Notes: generated by a model from the letters alone, not told the origin. Counted from the first letter of the stretch, positions 11,130 to 22,327 are shown. The stretch is DNA of 64,000 nucleotides from Cryptomeria japonica (GCF_030272615.1 NC_081414.1:911963009-912027008); one strand, 5' to 3'. Made by a program: numbers and translations.

Positions 11130-12507
11130 TATTTGTGCATGATTATATTGCTTTTGAAAAAAATTCTTAAATGCATGACATTTCCCAAGAGAATGTGAAT
11201 ATGAATCATGAAAAATGCAATATTCCTCGCCTTTTACTTGCTTAAGATTATTTTTTGGATTTGTAGGAGGAAAGGAAATATTCTTATCATATTTTAATCT
11301 CCAATAGATTCTTTTAGCTAGTCTATCAAGATGATAAATGTGTTTTAAATCATTTTCTTGACATGGAAGAGGAGAATTATTCTAGAAGAAGGTCTATCAT
11401 ACACAATTCTAATTTTGCCATTGTTGATGCCATCTTGTATATATTTTTTAAAATCGGGGCAATCATCGACATTATGATCATGGGTTTGATGAAATGAACA
11501 AAAAGGATGTTTTGAAGAAGAAGCATCCTTGCGGGTTCTTTTGATTTGTTTCTTTTGAAGATAGTTCTTAAAATTTTCAAGCCTGAGGAGTTCATCCTTA
11601 GAGAGAGGAGTTTCCCTTCCTAGGCCTTCTATAGTAGCTTGCGTAGGAGGGTTTATAGGGACACAGATTCCTTGTTCAAATTTCCCAATTCCTTGTCCTC
11701 TAAAACCTTATTTGTTATTATATTAAAGCCACAACTATAAGAATGTTGCAAATGGGAAGTTGGGGGAATAAGATCATGAATTTATTTGAAACCTGATGTG
11801 GAAGGGGGAATAAAAGGTGTTGTAGATGAAGAACGAATAACATGTTAAAGGATAACCTTCTTTCCTTTGTCAGGCTTATCCTTTTCGAGAGATTTGGGAT
11901 GAACATATTCATCATCTAAAGGTTCATCTTTACTCATTTCTATGCAAGGGGAAAGATCATGAGTAAAATTCATAACATCATCCTCTCTACATATACTTTG
12001 ATGTTGAAGATAAGTCCTAGGAGAATAAGGAGGGTCTAAAGATGTAAGAATGTTGATATTATGATGTTGCCCCCCTTGCTCAAGGGTATGTGTATAAGAA
12101 GAAGATGAGCCCATATTGTTTTCCAATGCCTTCTCTTTTTCAAAAAGATCATTGGTTGATATAGTAGCTCTCATCTTATTCACACAGGATACCCTATGAG
12201 AGGTGCAAGAATCGGGGTTTCTAAGATTGGGATCTACAACAACTTTAAGGTGATTAACATATAAAATGCATTTTGTTAATAGCATCACCATAATGCAACA
12301 AAAATGATACATGAAAGCTTTGAGATCAAATTGAAAAGGAAATGACTTTGAAATCCAAGCAACACAGTATGACCAAGTGCTATGAATGAAAAGGAGCAAC
12401 ATGAAATGAAGAAGGTCATTATCAAACACATGATTGTAATAAATATATGTTAAAAACAATGTAATCATATGTGAAATAGAAAATAAATCTAATCCATTGA
12501 TTGCCAA
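11130..12507 (-). pseudogene. Element B Gag-like region with two zinc knuckles
   Basis: In the minus sense, two cysteine-histidine knuckles are found: CSFHQTHDHNVDDC at 11459-11500 and CIFHDSYSHSLGKC at 11178-11219. Both have the spacing C-x2-H-x4-H-x4-C. This is like the CxFHxxxGHxxxxC form known from the Gag of plant Ty3/gypsy elements (Tat/Athila/Ogre groups). Between them the frame holds one change, then reads PLPCQENDLKHIYHLDR onward. Upstream (11845-12507) is an open frame with Ser/Asp-rich sequence. I see no protease, reverse transcriptase or integrase after it. The frame changes suggest decay. Confidence 0.65.
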
Positions 12508-12720
12508 TGAAAATCACTTAATTAAAATCTTAATTTACTTGAAAAGAAGATCTAAAATTAGGACCTTTTTATGAAAATTAATTTAAAAGTTTGGTGTGGG
12601 AATTCGAATTTGTATTCGACCTTAAGGGGTGCAAAAATTGATAAAGTACGCCAATTTTTTGGATTTAAGCAGAAAAATATAGTCAATTCTGACTCCCAAA
12701 ATTTCAGGAAAAAAGCCAAT

Positions 12721-12746
12721 GACCGTGTGCAAAGTGCACTCGGTCC
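12721..12746. other. Hairpin GACCGTG...CTCGGTC in element B internal region
   Basis: Related to the LTR hairpins at 1711-1735 and 13496-13522. This copy has one mismatch in the stem. Confidence 0.45.
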
Positions 12747-13140
12747 AGCCAACTTTTTTCAAAATTTTCAGGGATGATAGAAATTATAATTTTATTGCAG
12801 AATCCAAAAACATAGCCAATTTAGAGATGTTTAGATCAGTCAAATTAGCAGTCAAATGTCAAAATAGGAGATTCTTAAAAATTAGGGTTTTTCTTTTGAA
12901 CCACTTAATTTGCAGAATGAAAAGACAGATTTGAATTGCAATTTTGAAATAGAAATCAGATCTGAAACAAGCAACTAAAATGCTACACTTCACAAGCTCA
13001 ATTTTGTCAAAATGAAAAATTAGGGGTTTTATGCAATTAACCTCTAAATTTTGTAAGAAGATTAAACTTGAAGATGAAAGTTTCATATTCAAATTTCAAT
13101 AATTCATATCTAACAATAAGAAATCAGAATTAGAATGTAA

Positions 13141-13159
13141 GACGTCAGATTCGCCAAAA
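13141..13159 (-). promoter_or_regulatory. Element B primer-binding-like site
   Basis: In the element's sense the LTR end is followed by TTTTGGCGAATCTGACGTC. TGG is the usual first triplet of a primer site (pairing with tRNA CCA). I cannot name the tRNA with certainty. Confidence 0.5.
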
Positions 13160-14085
13160 TGTAAAGTGGAAAATTGAACCCTAGTGACTCCCCACCTAGG
13201 AGAGGGAAAGGAAGTGACTAGGATGATTTTCACTTGGGAGATACATTACATTCAAAATAGGGGCTTGAATCCACTAGATCCAAATCTAAGGGGAACAAGG
13301 ATATGAATTCCAAGTGGATTACAAGGGTTGGAAAGTGATTTGCCCTCTTTTGTAAATAGACATGTTGATTATGTAGAAAAGGGAGATAAAATGAATGAAA
13401 TGAGGAGCTACCAGTTCGGGAGCGTGCAATAATTTTGGATCTGAGATATTCAGATTGATACGGATCTGCCCTACAAATTTGGAGAAAAGTCATCGGGACC
13501 ATGTTGAAAGTGCACACGGTCCTTCGAAAAATCTGCGCGTCGAAAAGGGTTTTCCCGTCTCTATAAATGGAATTTGATCCTGCAATTATAGTTGCGCACT
13601 TGCAACCTTGTAGATTTGCAATTTATGATGATGATTGCTTTGCTTCTTGAATGTAATCACAAATGTTGTATGAAATGGCATGTAACATGACAAAACCCTA
13701 ACACACACATGCTTGCAAATGAATGTTGTAATGTTGCTCCAATGGATGAATGAAAAAGACACATGAAGAAGAGAACTTGGTGGATGCTTGAAGACTTGAA
13801 CACTTGATGAAAAAAAAATTCTTTAATTTCGCTTGTTATCCTTATCTTGCCTCTTCTCGCTTATTATCGAATGAGGGAATTGAATCTTCTTTTATACATG
13901 CCCAAGATAATTAATTTTTAACCATTGCAGACCGACAGAGAGAGACTCAAATCCCCAAAGAGCAAATTAAGAAAAAGGGGCCGGATGGACCCATCTTAGG
14001 GCCTCCCTAAAAGGGAGGACAAGGGTGCCACGCCTTTGTCCAAAGGGGACCAGGGTGCCACGCCCCTGTCCTAGGGGGGATATGG

Positions 14086-14438
14086 TATAGGAGTTGAGAA
14101 AATACAACACCACAGGAGCCCAAATAATCTCTGCAAGCTGAAAAACCTATTACAAGGAGAAGCAAGGAAGCAAATACTGAAAAACAAATACACAAAGAAT
14201 ATGCTCAAAAAGAGAGAGCTCAATATTCACAAAAATATGTAATGTGATTCTTATAATGAAAAGAAAGAACTCAACCTTTAATAGGTCAAGAAACCCTAAA
14301 AGGGAAAACCTAGGTTTGCACATAATAATTAATTATATGCACCTAAAGTTAGCTTAAGTGTAAAAAGAGATAAAGGGAACTTAAATAATTAAACAAATAA
14401 TGTTTAATTAATCAAGTAAATACCTGAATACTCTAACA
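14086..14438 (-). repeat. Element D 3' LTR
   Basis: Begins TATAGGAGTTGAG and ends CTCTAACA. It matches 16330-16689 closely, with a few substitutions and a small indel near ATTAATTA. Confidence 0.85.
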
Positions 14439-14450
14439 CCCCCCCTTAAG
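14439..14450 (-). promoter_or_regulatory. Element D polypurine tract
   Basis: CCCCCCCTTAAG on the plus strand, purine-rich in the element's sense and directly before the 3' LTR. Confidence 0.65.
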
Positions 14451-15599
14451 CTAGACTTAGGGAGAAGCTAAAACCTAGAACAGCTACTGAAAGCATGAAA
14501 GATGGGTCCCGACAACAAGGCCTTATCAGGTACCCAAATACAATGAAATCTCTATGAACTAGAGAAATAGATAAAACCACGTGGGAACAAAACTCTACTC
14601 CAAAAAGAGATGGAAAAGAACACCACTGAAGCATGAAGAACCTGCAAACTCTGTCTCTGAGAAACTGCTGATCTGAAGAACCTCCACTAAAATAGAACAT
14701 GACCAGGTAGAGAAGACTATAATCTGTATGAGTGCCCTCAAATGACACTACTCGAATCAAAAGGAAAACAAGGCAAACAACTGAAATCAAAAATACAGAT
14801 GGCATGAGATCCCAAAGCCTGAAGAGCTGATCAATCGAACCATGGAAGCATTAGAACCAACAGGACAAACCTCCCCATAATGCGGAAGAGGGAGAGGGAT
14901 AGGAACACTGAAAAGGACAGCCAAAAAAAACTGCATGATAAAGAACCAAGAACATCAAAGGTGTTGAGACAAGTACATGGTGTCATGGAAGGAACACTCA
15001 CTTGACACACTCACTTGACAAAGGAAGATGACAAACAACAGGCAAACATCAACCCCCTCATGGCACTTGATCAATAGTGCATGTACAACAAGACACAAGA
15101 TATGCAAGATTCCAAGTAAACAATGCATGATGGCACTTTATCTCAGTGTGTTTGCATAAATACAAGTTACAATGATAAGAAGACTGGAAATAGAAACGTG
15201 AACCAAAATAGAGACATCCTACTCAGAGAAGAGATCCCAAGACCTAAAACAACCACGATATCCACCAGAGTGCCGAAAAGAAAAAAATTGAATAAAATAT
15301 GCATGGAGTAGAATCTGAAAATAAAACTTAGATGGCTAGAAATTACACAGCACATGCTTTCCAAAAATATAAACTTTTCGAAAAATGGAGGTCAGATGCT
15401 CATTTTATGGCTCCTAGAGTGCAAAAACTAGACCTCACTTTGACTGGAAAAAAACACAATCAAACAGAAAAATTGGAAAAAAATACCAAGACTATGAGGT
15501 CAGCCTCTGAACCAGCTTTCTGACGCCTATTCGTTTTCAAAAAAATGACTCCGTATGCCCAAGATAGGGCCAAAAAACCAAATCCCCCCTGAAAAAGCC

Positions 15600-15955
15600 A
15601 AAAAAGGGAGTCTCGGGGCTTGTTTGGGCGGAGGTGGCCAGGGAGCGGCGCTTCGGTGGTGGCCTGGTGGTGGCCTGGTGGCAGGGCGAAGCCTCCCCAG
15701 GGGCTGGATGGAGCAGAGCCAGGTGGCCGGGTGGCGGAGGAGGCCGGGTCGGGTGGCGGCGGGCTGATGGGGGCCGGGGAGCGGGGGGCCGCAGGCGGTG
15801 CAGGGCTGCCAGAGGAGCCTGGTGGGCAGTCACCGGGGAATGCAGGGAGGCCGATGGGGGCCAGAAGGGCCGTCGGTAGGGGCCGCAGAGGCCGGACTGA
15901 CAGGTCCGACAGGCCTGTCAGTCCAGTACCCTACGGTACCCACAAACCTCAACCC
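15600..15955. other. GC-rich leader block of element D
   Basis: This block is strikingly GC-rich in an AT-rich neighbourhood, with GGTGGCC and CCGGG runs. All frames over it give low-complexity Pro/Ala/Arg or Gly/Arg translations, which I do not accept as genes. In the element's sense it lies 400-700 nt downstream of the primer site, in the leader where Gag would start in an autonomous relative. Confidence 0.6.
15894..15940. other. Nested hairpins in element D leader
   Basis: GGACTGACAGG pairs with CCTGTCAGTCC (15894-15924), and its inner part GACAGGCCTGTC is itself a perfect palindrome. A second small stem, GTACC/GGTAC, follows at about 15927-15940. Confidence 0.6.
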
Positions 15956-16317
15956 TAAAACAAAAAACCCTTTTTTTTGCTTTTTTTGAAAGAATTTTTT
16001 TTTTTTAAAGCAAATTTTGGCTTGCATGCTGTAAAAAGGGGAAAAAAAATTAAATTTTTCTCTCGATCTGCGTGCCAGGGTCGTACGGCCTGGATCTGAG
16101 AAAAAAATGCTCCCAAAGGCTCAGGAACCAAAATAGGTCAAATTTTATATGACCATAGGGGTTTTTGGGCCTTCTGAGCATGATGGTGAGGTCCGTTTAG
16201 GCCCAAAGTTCTTAGAAAAAAAGGTCAAACCCTAGGTACACAAAAAATTCCTGAAACCCCAGATCTGCTTCCAAAGCAAAAATTCTCAAAACAAGAACAG
16301 GTAGCTGCAGATCTGAA

Positions 16318-16329
16318 GCTCTGATACCA
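16318..16329 (-). promoter_or_regulatory. Element D primer-binding site (tRNA-iMet)
   Basis: The plus strand GCTCTGATACCA is the complement of TGGTATCAGAGC and abuts the 5' LTR. Confidence 0.85.
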
Positions 16330-16689
16330 TATAGGAGTTGAGAAAATACAACACCACATGAGCCCAAATAATCTCTGCAAGCTAAAAAACATGTTACAAG
16401 GAGAAGCAAGGAAGCAAATACAGAAAAACAAATACACAGAGAATATGCTCAAAAAAAGAGCTAAATATTCACAAAAATATGTAATGTGATTCTTACAATA
16501 AAAAGAAAGAACTCAACCTTTAATAGGTCAAGAAACCCTAAAAGGGAAAACCTAGGTTTGCACATAATAATTAATTAAATTAATTATATGCACCTAAAGT
16601 TAGCTTAAGTGTAAAAAGAGATAAAGGGAACTTAAATAATTAAACAAATAATGTTTAATTAATCAAGTAAATACTTGAATACTCTAACA
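16330..16689 (-). repeat. Element D 5' LTR
   Basis: Second LTR copy of element D, abutting the primer site on its left and the TAGGG flank on its right. Confidence 0.85.
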
Positions 16690-16867
16690 TAGGGGACCCA
16701 CGCCCCTGTCCTGCCTTATCTTGGGACCCAGACAGGGCCTTGAGGCAGCATAAGGGCCACAATAGGAGGATACTTGGGATGAAAGTGCAGAAAGAGGTCT
16801 TAGTCGAGAGAGAGATGCAGTCGCTTAGGTGAGGACCTAAAACATGGTCGAAATAGCAGGCAGTCGG

Positions 16868-17141
16868 AAAGCTTGCAAAGTTCTCTATCACCTCATAACC
16901 CGCTACACTGGTTACACCCTATTGCTCAAAATTAAATTTAAACTTTTCATCACACCCTCCAAAAATGGAAACTTAATATCTTCAAAACTAGCTATGATCT
17001 TGCTACAAAAATTTCTTGACATGTTTATCTAGCCAATCCGAAGCTTTGGGGAGAATTTCGCACCATTTCGTGCTCAAACAAAAACTTACTATAAATAGTA
17101 ATCTCATGTAAATGCAAGGTTGAGATGCCATTTTCCCAACA
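16868..17141 (-). repeat. Element E 3' LTR, right fragment
   Basis: Continues element E's LTR after the element B insertion and is collinear with about 22029-22327. It ends CCCAACA next to the purine-rich tract AAGTGGGAGAA (minus sense). Confidence 0.8.
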
Positions 17142-18718
17142 TTCTCCCACTTGTCGAACACCTTTCAAGAGAAAAGGGAGTATCAACACATTAAATTAAT
17201 TGCTAGGGGCCATGAGCCCATAGACTTCGAACACCACCTGAACTTCTCTATTCTCACAACCTTAGTTAAAGAATTTGTAACATTAATCAAAATCTTTACC
17301 TTAACCAGCTTCACCCTACCATCTTCTACCATATCTCTAACAAAACGATACTGAACATCAATGTGCTTGGTTCAAGCATGAAATCTCGGGTTCTTAGCTA
17401 GGCGGATCACACTATCACTGTCACAATAAACTGTCACTGCATCTTGTTTTATTCAAACATCTGAACACAATATCTTAAGACAAATGACTTATTTACAAGC
17501 ATGAGTAGCTTCCATATGCTCTACTTCTGTAGTGGACAAAACAACCACATCCTATCACTTACTCATCCACCTAATTGCACCACCAAATAAAGTAAACACA
17601 TAAGCACTGGTGGATATTCTGCTATAAATATCACCTGCCCAGTCTGAATTCACATAACCATGAATATCAAGGGAAATCATGTCTCCAAGATAATTACCAT
17701 GATAACACAAAGAATACTTTGAGGTACCCTTCAAATATCTTAAGACTCTTTTGACTTCATCCCAATGAACTCTACTAGGATTAGACATATATCTGGAAAG
17801 AACTCCCACCGCTTGGACAATGCCTAGTCTAGTACATACCATAGCATACAACAAACTTCCAAATGCACTCTGGTAAGGCACTCTGCTCATGTCTTTCATC
17901 TTTGATAGAGACATAGGACAATCTGAAATAGATAATTTCATTCCAACTATGAAGGGCACACATAATGGTCTACAATACGACATGTTGAACCTCTGTAAAA
18001 GTGAATTCACATACTTACTCTGACCTATCCATAACTTTCTTATCACTTTATTTCATCTAATTTCCATCCTAAGAATGTGTTTCATTGCACCAAGATCTTT
18101 CATTTCAAATTTAGCAGCAAGCAACAAGCTGAGACTTTAGTTTTGAAACCATACATTTCCCTTTACCAATGAATAACATATCATCAACATATAATGCAGT
18201 GTACAGGAAATTATCACCATTAGATTTATAATAAATATAGTGATATGATTTATGTTTAAATCCCAAACTCACACATATATATCAAATTTATGGTACCACA
18301 TTCTGGACTCTGTTTGAGGCCATACAAAGATTTCTTCAATTTACAAACCGAATTACTTTTACTTTTCACTTCATAGTGCTCTGGTTGTGTCATATAAATA
18401 TCCTCCTCCAAATCACCATGAAGGAAAGCAGTTTTCACATCCATTTGCTCAACCTCGAAATCATAAGCAACAACAATAGAAAGAAAAAAATCTAATGGAT
18501 CTTTTTTTTGTAACAGAAGAAAATATCTCACCATAATCAACACCCTCAAACGAAGAGTAGCCTTTTGCAACCAACCTTGCTTTATACTTCTCAATGCTTC
18601 CATTTGAACCAATCTTTTTCTTGAACACCCATTTACAACCAATAGGCTTCCTTCCTTCACACAATGGTACAAGATCCCATGTATCATTCTTTTTCAAAAC
18701 TATCATTGCTTCTTCCAT
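17142..18718 (-). pseudogene. Element E reverse transcriptase and RNase H, broken
   Basis: Reverse transcriptase starts near 18718 with [20 protein letters not shown] and continues with [18 protein letters not shown] and [12 protein letters not shown]. The box YVDD is intact at about 18180-18191. The connection region at 17555-18046 has GSLLYAM and RVLRYLKGT. The RNase H remnant at 17142-17554 carries recognisable STTEVEH-, CDSDSV- and TKHIDV-like motifs broken by stops. Frame changes throughout mean it is inactive. Confidence 0.85.
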
Positions 18719-19246
18719 AGCAATCTTCTAGGATTCTACATCATTCATACCTAATGCCTCTTCTATAAGTCTAGGTTCATCCATATTAGTATCCAAAGAA
18801 AAAATACATCTCCAATCATTAGGTGAATACCTTTCAGGTGGTTGTCTATGTCTTGTAGACCTTCGAACAAGTTGAGTTGGAGGTTCTTCCTCCTCTTCTG
18901 AAGATTCGGAGCTAGATGATCTCTCCTCAACTTCTTGCCTATAAAGTGGTCTTGATTAAACTCTTTCAAGCGTAGAAGGGAATCGAATCACATCTTCCTA
19001 TTTAGTTTGTTTTGGCTGCAATGTAACAGAAGGAGACTTAATTTCTCTAAAAGTAACACTTCTACTATGAATTATTTTTTGTGCAACAGGGTCCCAAAGC
19101 TTGTATCCTTTCACACCAAAACTGTAAGTAATGAAGATACATTTCACAACCTTGTTCTCCAACTTTATTCACTTCTCCTTTGGCACATGTGCTTATGCCT
19201 CGCAACCAAAAACTCTAACATGTCTTACTGAAGGCTTGTGACCTGA

Positions 19247-20007
19247 TCATGCTTCTGTAGGTGTTTTATCAACAAGATCTAATGTAGGAGACTTGTTAAT
19301 CAAGTAGCAAGTAGTGGCAACAACTTCAGCCCAAAACTTTTGTTCTAGATTAGCACCACTCAACATACTCCTAGCCTTCTCCATCAGTGTCCTATTCATT
19401 CTTTCTGTAACTCCATTTTGTTGTGGAGAATATGGAGTTGTCTTATCTCTGTTAATGTAACAGTCTTTACAAAATCTATCAAAATCATTAGAGAAAAATT
19501 CACTGCCATTATCAATCCTCAAACATTTAATTTTCTTTCTAGTTTACAATTCAACCATTGCTTGAAATTCTTTAAAACAATTGAAAACTTCATATTCACT
19601 CTTTAGAAAGTATATCCATGTCCTACTAAAATAATAAATAAATGAAACATAATATATGGATTTTCCAATGGAACGAACATATACAGAACTAAGCACACCA
19701 GAGTGAATAAGATCCAAAACACCACAAGATTTATGAGAACTCAAGTAAACTGAATGCGGTTTTGTTTTCCATAAATGCAATGCTCATAGAAATCAAAGTC
19801 AAGATTACAATCATTCAAACCTTCAACAAGGTTTTTATTTTTCAAGGTCCTTAGACCCTTTTTTTCAATGTGGTCAAGTCTTTGATGCCATAACATAGTC
19901 TTCTCTGCAGGTAACTTTGCTTTAGAAGTAAGAGCACCCTTAGGTACCCAAAAGCCATGTCCATCTGTTGAAGGTAAAACCCTGAAATTTTCTAATGAAG
20001 TATCCAC
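19247..20007 (-). pseudogene. Element E integrase, broken
   Basis: The zinc-binding start is seen as LWHQRLDHIEKKGL near 19900. The first catalytic region follows with DLIHSGVL near 19700 (usually HSDV/L, here HSG). The second, RIDNGSEFFS and PYSPQQNGVTERMNR, is at 19247-19522. Stops lie between the parts. Confidence 0.85.
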
Positions 20008-20323
20008 AATTTACTTTTTACGGAAGTGTTATTACACTAAACAATGTATGCCTCTATCTTATACAAAGTTGTTGAATTTGACACCTCTAGCAATCACCAT
20101 AGCACCCTTAATCATTTTACATCTTGCTTCAGAAAAGACTACCTACACACCCACATTTATCAGTTTTCTCACAGATAATAAATTTCATTTTAATCGAGGG
20201 ATATGTAGCACACCACCAATCCTTTTTATTCTACCATCAGGAAACCTGATTCTAACTTTACCATGACCAACAATATCTAAATGTGAATCATCACCCAAAT
20301 ACACCTTACCTCCATTAAATTTC

Positions 20324-21232
20324 TCATTCAGAAAAGCAATCTTTATTGGAAGTCATATGAAAAGATGCACCTAAGTCAATTAACCGTGCATCATTACTTG
20401 CATGAGTAGCCAAAACTACAATGAATGCATCACCATCTTCCTTCTTGGACTCAAAAGCGGAATCATACTTCTTTTTCTTCTTAGTTTCTTCTTTGCAATC
20501 CTTACAAATATGACCTGAATTACCGCAATTCCAACAAATGACTTTGGACTTCCGAAGAGATTTTGATCTCCCTCTTGATTTGGACTTATTGCGCTTTTCA
20601 TTCTTCTTGCCTTTATCCTTAAGGCTTCCAAGAATAGTTAGGGCTTCCTTCGGATTGATGGATACCTTACTTTGCATCTCTTCACCAAGTAGAGCACCCA
20701 CCACATCTTCAGACTTCAAAACAACGAAAGTGCTACCAATAGTCATAATAAGAGAATTTCACGAATCAGGCAAAGAACAAAGCAAGATATGGTATTTCTC
20801 CTCTTTGTCCATCTTAACACCAACAAATACCAATTGAACCACCAACATATTAAATGCTTCCAGGTGGTCTATAATCTGTCCACCCTCTTCCATTGTCAAG
20901 GAATATAATTTCTTCCTCAAAATAATATAATTCGATAAATATTTCACTTGATACATTTCACCAAGCTTAGTCCATAACTTCTTTGTAGTGTTCTCTTTGT
21001 GGACATTGATTAGAACAAAGTCTACCAATCACAATCTGGTTAGACCCCTGGCTTTATGGTCCATAACATCATATTGAGCAACTGCAGTAAGATCTGAGGG
21101 TCTTGAGACATTCGCATCAACAACATCCCACAGATCTCGATCTATTAGCAGATCCAACATCTTCAACTTCCACATCTCAAAATTACTTCCAGAAAATTTA
21201 TCCACCTCTATTCTACCTGACGAACTTGCCAT
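20324..21232 (-). pseudogene. Element E Gag and protease, broken
   Basis: Gag begins at the ATG at 21230-21232 (MASSSGRIEVDKFSGSNFEM), a typical Tork-like copia start. It runs through 21029 and 20759, with one stop, to a CCHC zinc knuckle (CWNCGNSGHICKDC) near 20500-20545. The protease motif follows as LIDLGASFHM, where the family has DSG. Frame breaks separate the three pieces. Confidence 0.85.
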
Positions 21233-21343
21233 CTAAAAATTCTTACAACAAGATCAAAAAGTATCTTCTGCACAAGCTCCCACTCAAATTTGGACCAGTT
21301 AAAAAAAACCAACAACCCACAACTGAAACCAAAGGTGATCAGA

Positions 21344-21354
21344 CTCTGATACCA
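21344..21354 (-). promoter_or_regulatory. Element E primer-binding site (tRNA-iMet)
   Basis: CTCTGATACCA on the plus strand is the complement of TGGTATCAGAG. It lies two bases inside the 5' LTR end, as is usual in plant copia elements. Confidence 0.85.
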
Positions 21355-21356
21355 CT

Positions 21357-22327
21357 TGTAAGGAAGTTAAGTAGTGGAACAACTTCCTAAACTAACCTTG
21401 AGAGGAAAGTAATGCAAAAAATTTTACAGATTGTTACAGCAATTACAAAAGCTTAACAAAAATAAACATAATATCATGCATACCACAACACAGTGATTTA
21501 CATGGGGAATACCCTTTCAGGAGAAAAAACCTTACACTCCAAAAGAAACTCAATATATTATTCAGCAATCAATAATAGATTATAATATACTTGCACAGAA
21601 AGCTCTTCATAGGTGTACACTAATCAAAGCTCTTCATATTGTAATCTTATAGATTACAATATACTTGCACAGAAAGCTCTTCATAGGTGTACACTAATCA
21701 AATATTCAGAGGTAACTCAATAGCCATAAGACTCTTACACACAACCTCTATCTTATGCACCTCATATATAAGAGATACAATACAAGAAACCGTCAAACAA
21801 TATTACAAAACTATGGGCTAAAACCACCCAATAAAGTAGAAATGACCTTATCTCCATTCTAGATGCCCGATGACATGTCAAAACACACAACAACACGTGT
21901 TCCTCCCTTCTGTGGCTCATTTAAATGTCCTATGGAGCTTATATTTCCTATTTCAAGAGTCCAAACTTTTGGAGACCATAACTTGTGAACCGGGTGTCCG
22001 ATTGACGAACCGTTTTATGCATCAAAAAGCTTGTGAAGTTCTCTATCACCTCATAACCCACTATGCTAGTTATGCCCACTTTTTAGGGCATTTCAAAGGG
22101 TCTAAAGTCCTCAAAATTAAATTTAAACCTTTCATCACACCCTCCAAAAATGAAAACTTTAATATATTCAAAACTAGCTATGATCTTGCGATGAAAATTT
22201 ACCTGCATGCTTATCTAGCCAATTTGAAGCTTTGGGGAGAATTTTGCACCATTTGGTGCTCAAACAAAAACTTACAATAAATAGTAACCTCATGTAAATG
22301 CAAGGTTGAGACACCACTTTCCCATCA
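21357..22327 (-). repeat. Element E 5' LTR
   Basis: About 970 bp, starting TGTAAGGAAG on the plus strand and ending TTTCCCATCA. It contains a tandem duplication of period about 75 bp (TATACTTGCACAGAAAGC at 21586 and again at 21661). The single-copy state is seen in the other LTR near 1005. Confidence 0.8.

Larger units (their letters stand above)
8622..13159 (-). other. Element B internal region
   Basis: Bounded by the purine-rich tract beside the left LTR (8622-8640) and the primer-like site beside the right LTR (13141-13159). The minus-sense order is an untranslated leader with a hairpin at 12721-12746, a Gag-like region (about 11130-12507), a long non-coding purine-rich part, and a 67-bp minisatellite near the 3' end. 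No pol motifs were seen in any frame. Confidence 0.7.
14086..16689 (-). mobile_element. Short non-autonomous LTR retrotransposon D
   Basis: LTRs at 14086-14438 and 16330-16689 flank a 1.9-kb body without gag or pol motifs. A perfect tRNA-iMet primer site (TGGTATCAGAGC in the minus sense) is at 16318-16329 and a G-rich polypurine tract at 14439-14450. The flanks read TATGG (14081-14085) and TAGGG (16690-16694), a target duplication with one difference. The primer site, PPT and LTR ends (TGTTAGAGTATTC) resemble those of the copia element A and suggest it borrows copia machinery. Confidence 0.8.
1374..16862 (-). mobile_element. Gag-only LTR retrotransposon B (Ty3/gypsy-like, non-autonomous)
   Basis: Two LTRs of about 1.1 kb (after removing later insertions) flank an internal region at 8622-13159. 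The 5-bp target duplication GTCGG is present at 1369-1373 and 16863-16867. Next to the right LTR the minus strand reads TTTTGGCGAATCTGACGTC, a primer-binding-like site starting TGGCG. Next to the left LTR it has a purine-rich AAAGTGGGGGCTAAA tract. Both fix the sense as minus. Only a Gag-like region with two zinc knuckles is visible inside, with no reverse transcriptase or integrase in 4.5 kb. This matches the large non-autonomous retroelement class (LARD-like). It is inserted in the element E LTR and hosts elements A and D. Confidence 0.8.
13160..16862 (-). repeat. Element B 5' LTR, interrupted by element D
   Basis: Copy of the left LTR: 13160-14085 and 16695-16862. It contains a short repeated unit of about 30 bp (GGGTGCCACGCCCCTGTCC type), with the element D insertion lying between two of the units. 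Confidence 0.8.
999..22327 (-). mobile_element. Ty1/copia LTR retrotransposon E, decayed, split by nested insertion
   Basis: The body (17142-21356) reads on the minus strand in the order Gag, protease, integrase, reverse transcriptase, RNase H, which is the Ty1/copia order. The 5' LTR is 21357-22327. The 3' LTR is in two pieces, 999-1373 and 16868-17141, separated by element B. Rejoining them gives sequence collinear with the intact LTR from about 21652 to its end. About 300 bp of the outer end of the 3' LTR is missing at the left, so no target duplication can be checked. A primer site complementary to tRNA-iMet lies at 21344-21354. The reading frames carry many stops, so the element is inactive. 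Confidence 0.85.

Noticed and set aside
15537..15989. Overlapping open frames in the GC-rich block of element D
   Set aside because: Long frames arise easily in GC-rich DNA; translations are Pro/Arg/Gly/Ala low complexity on both strands with no motif.
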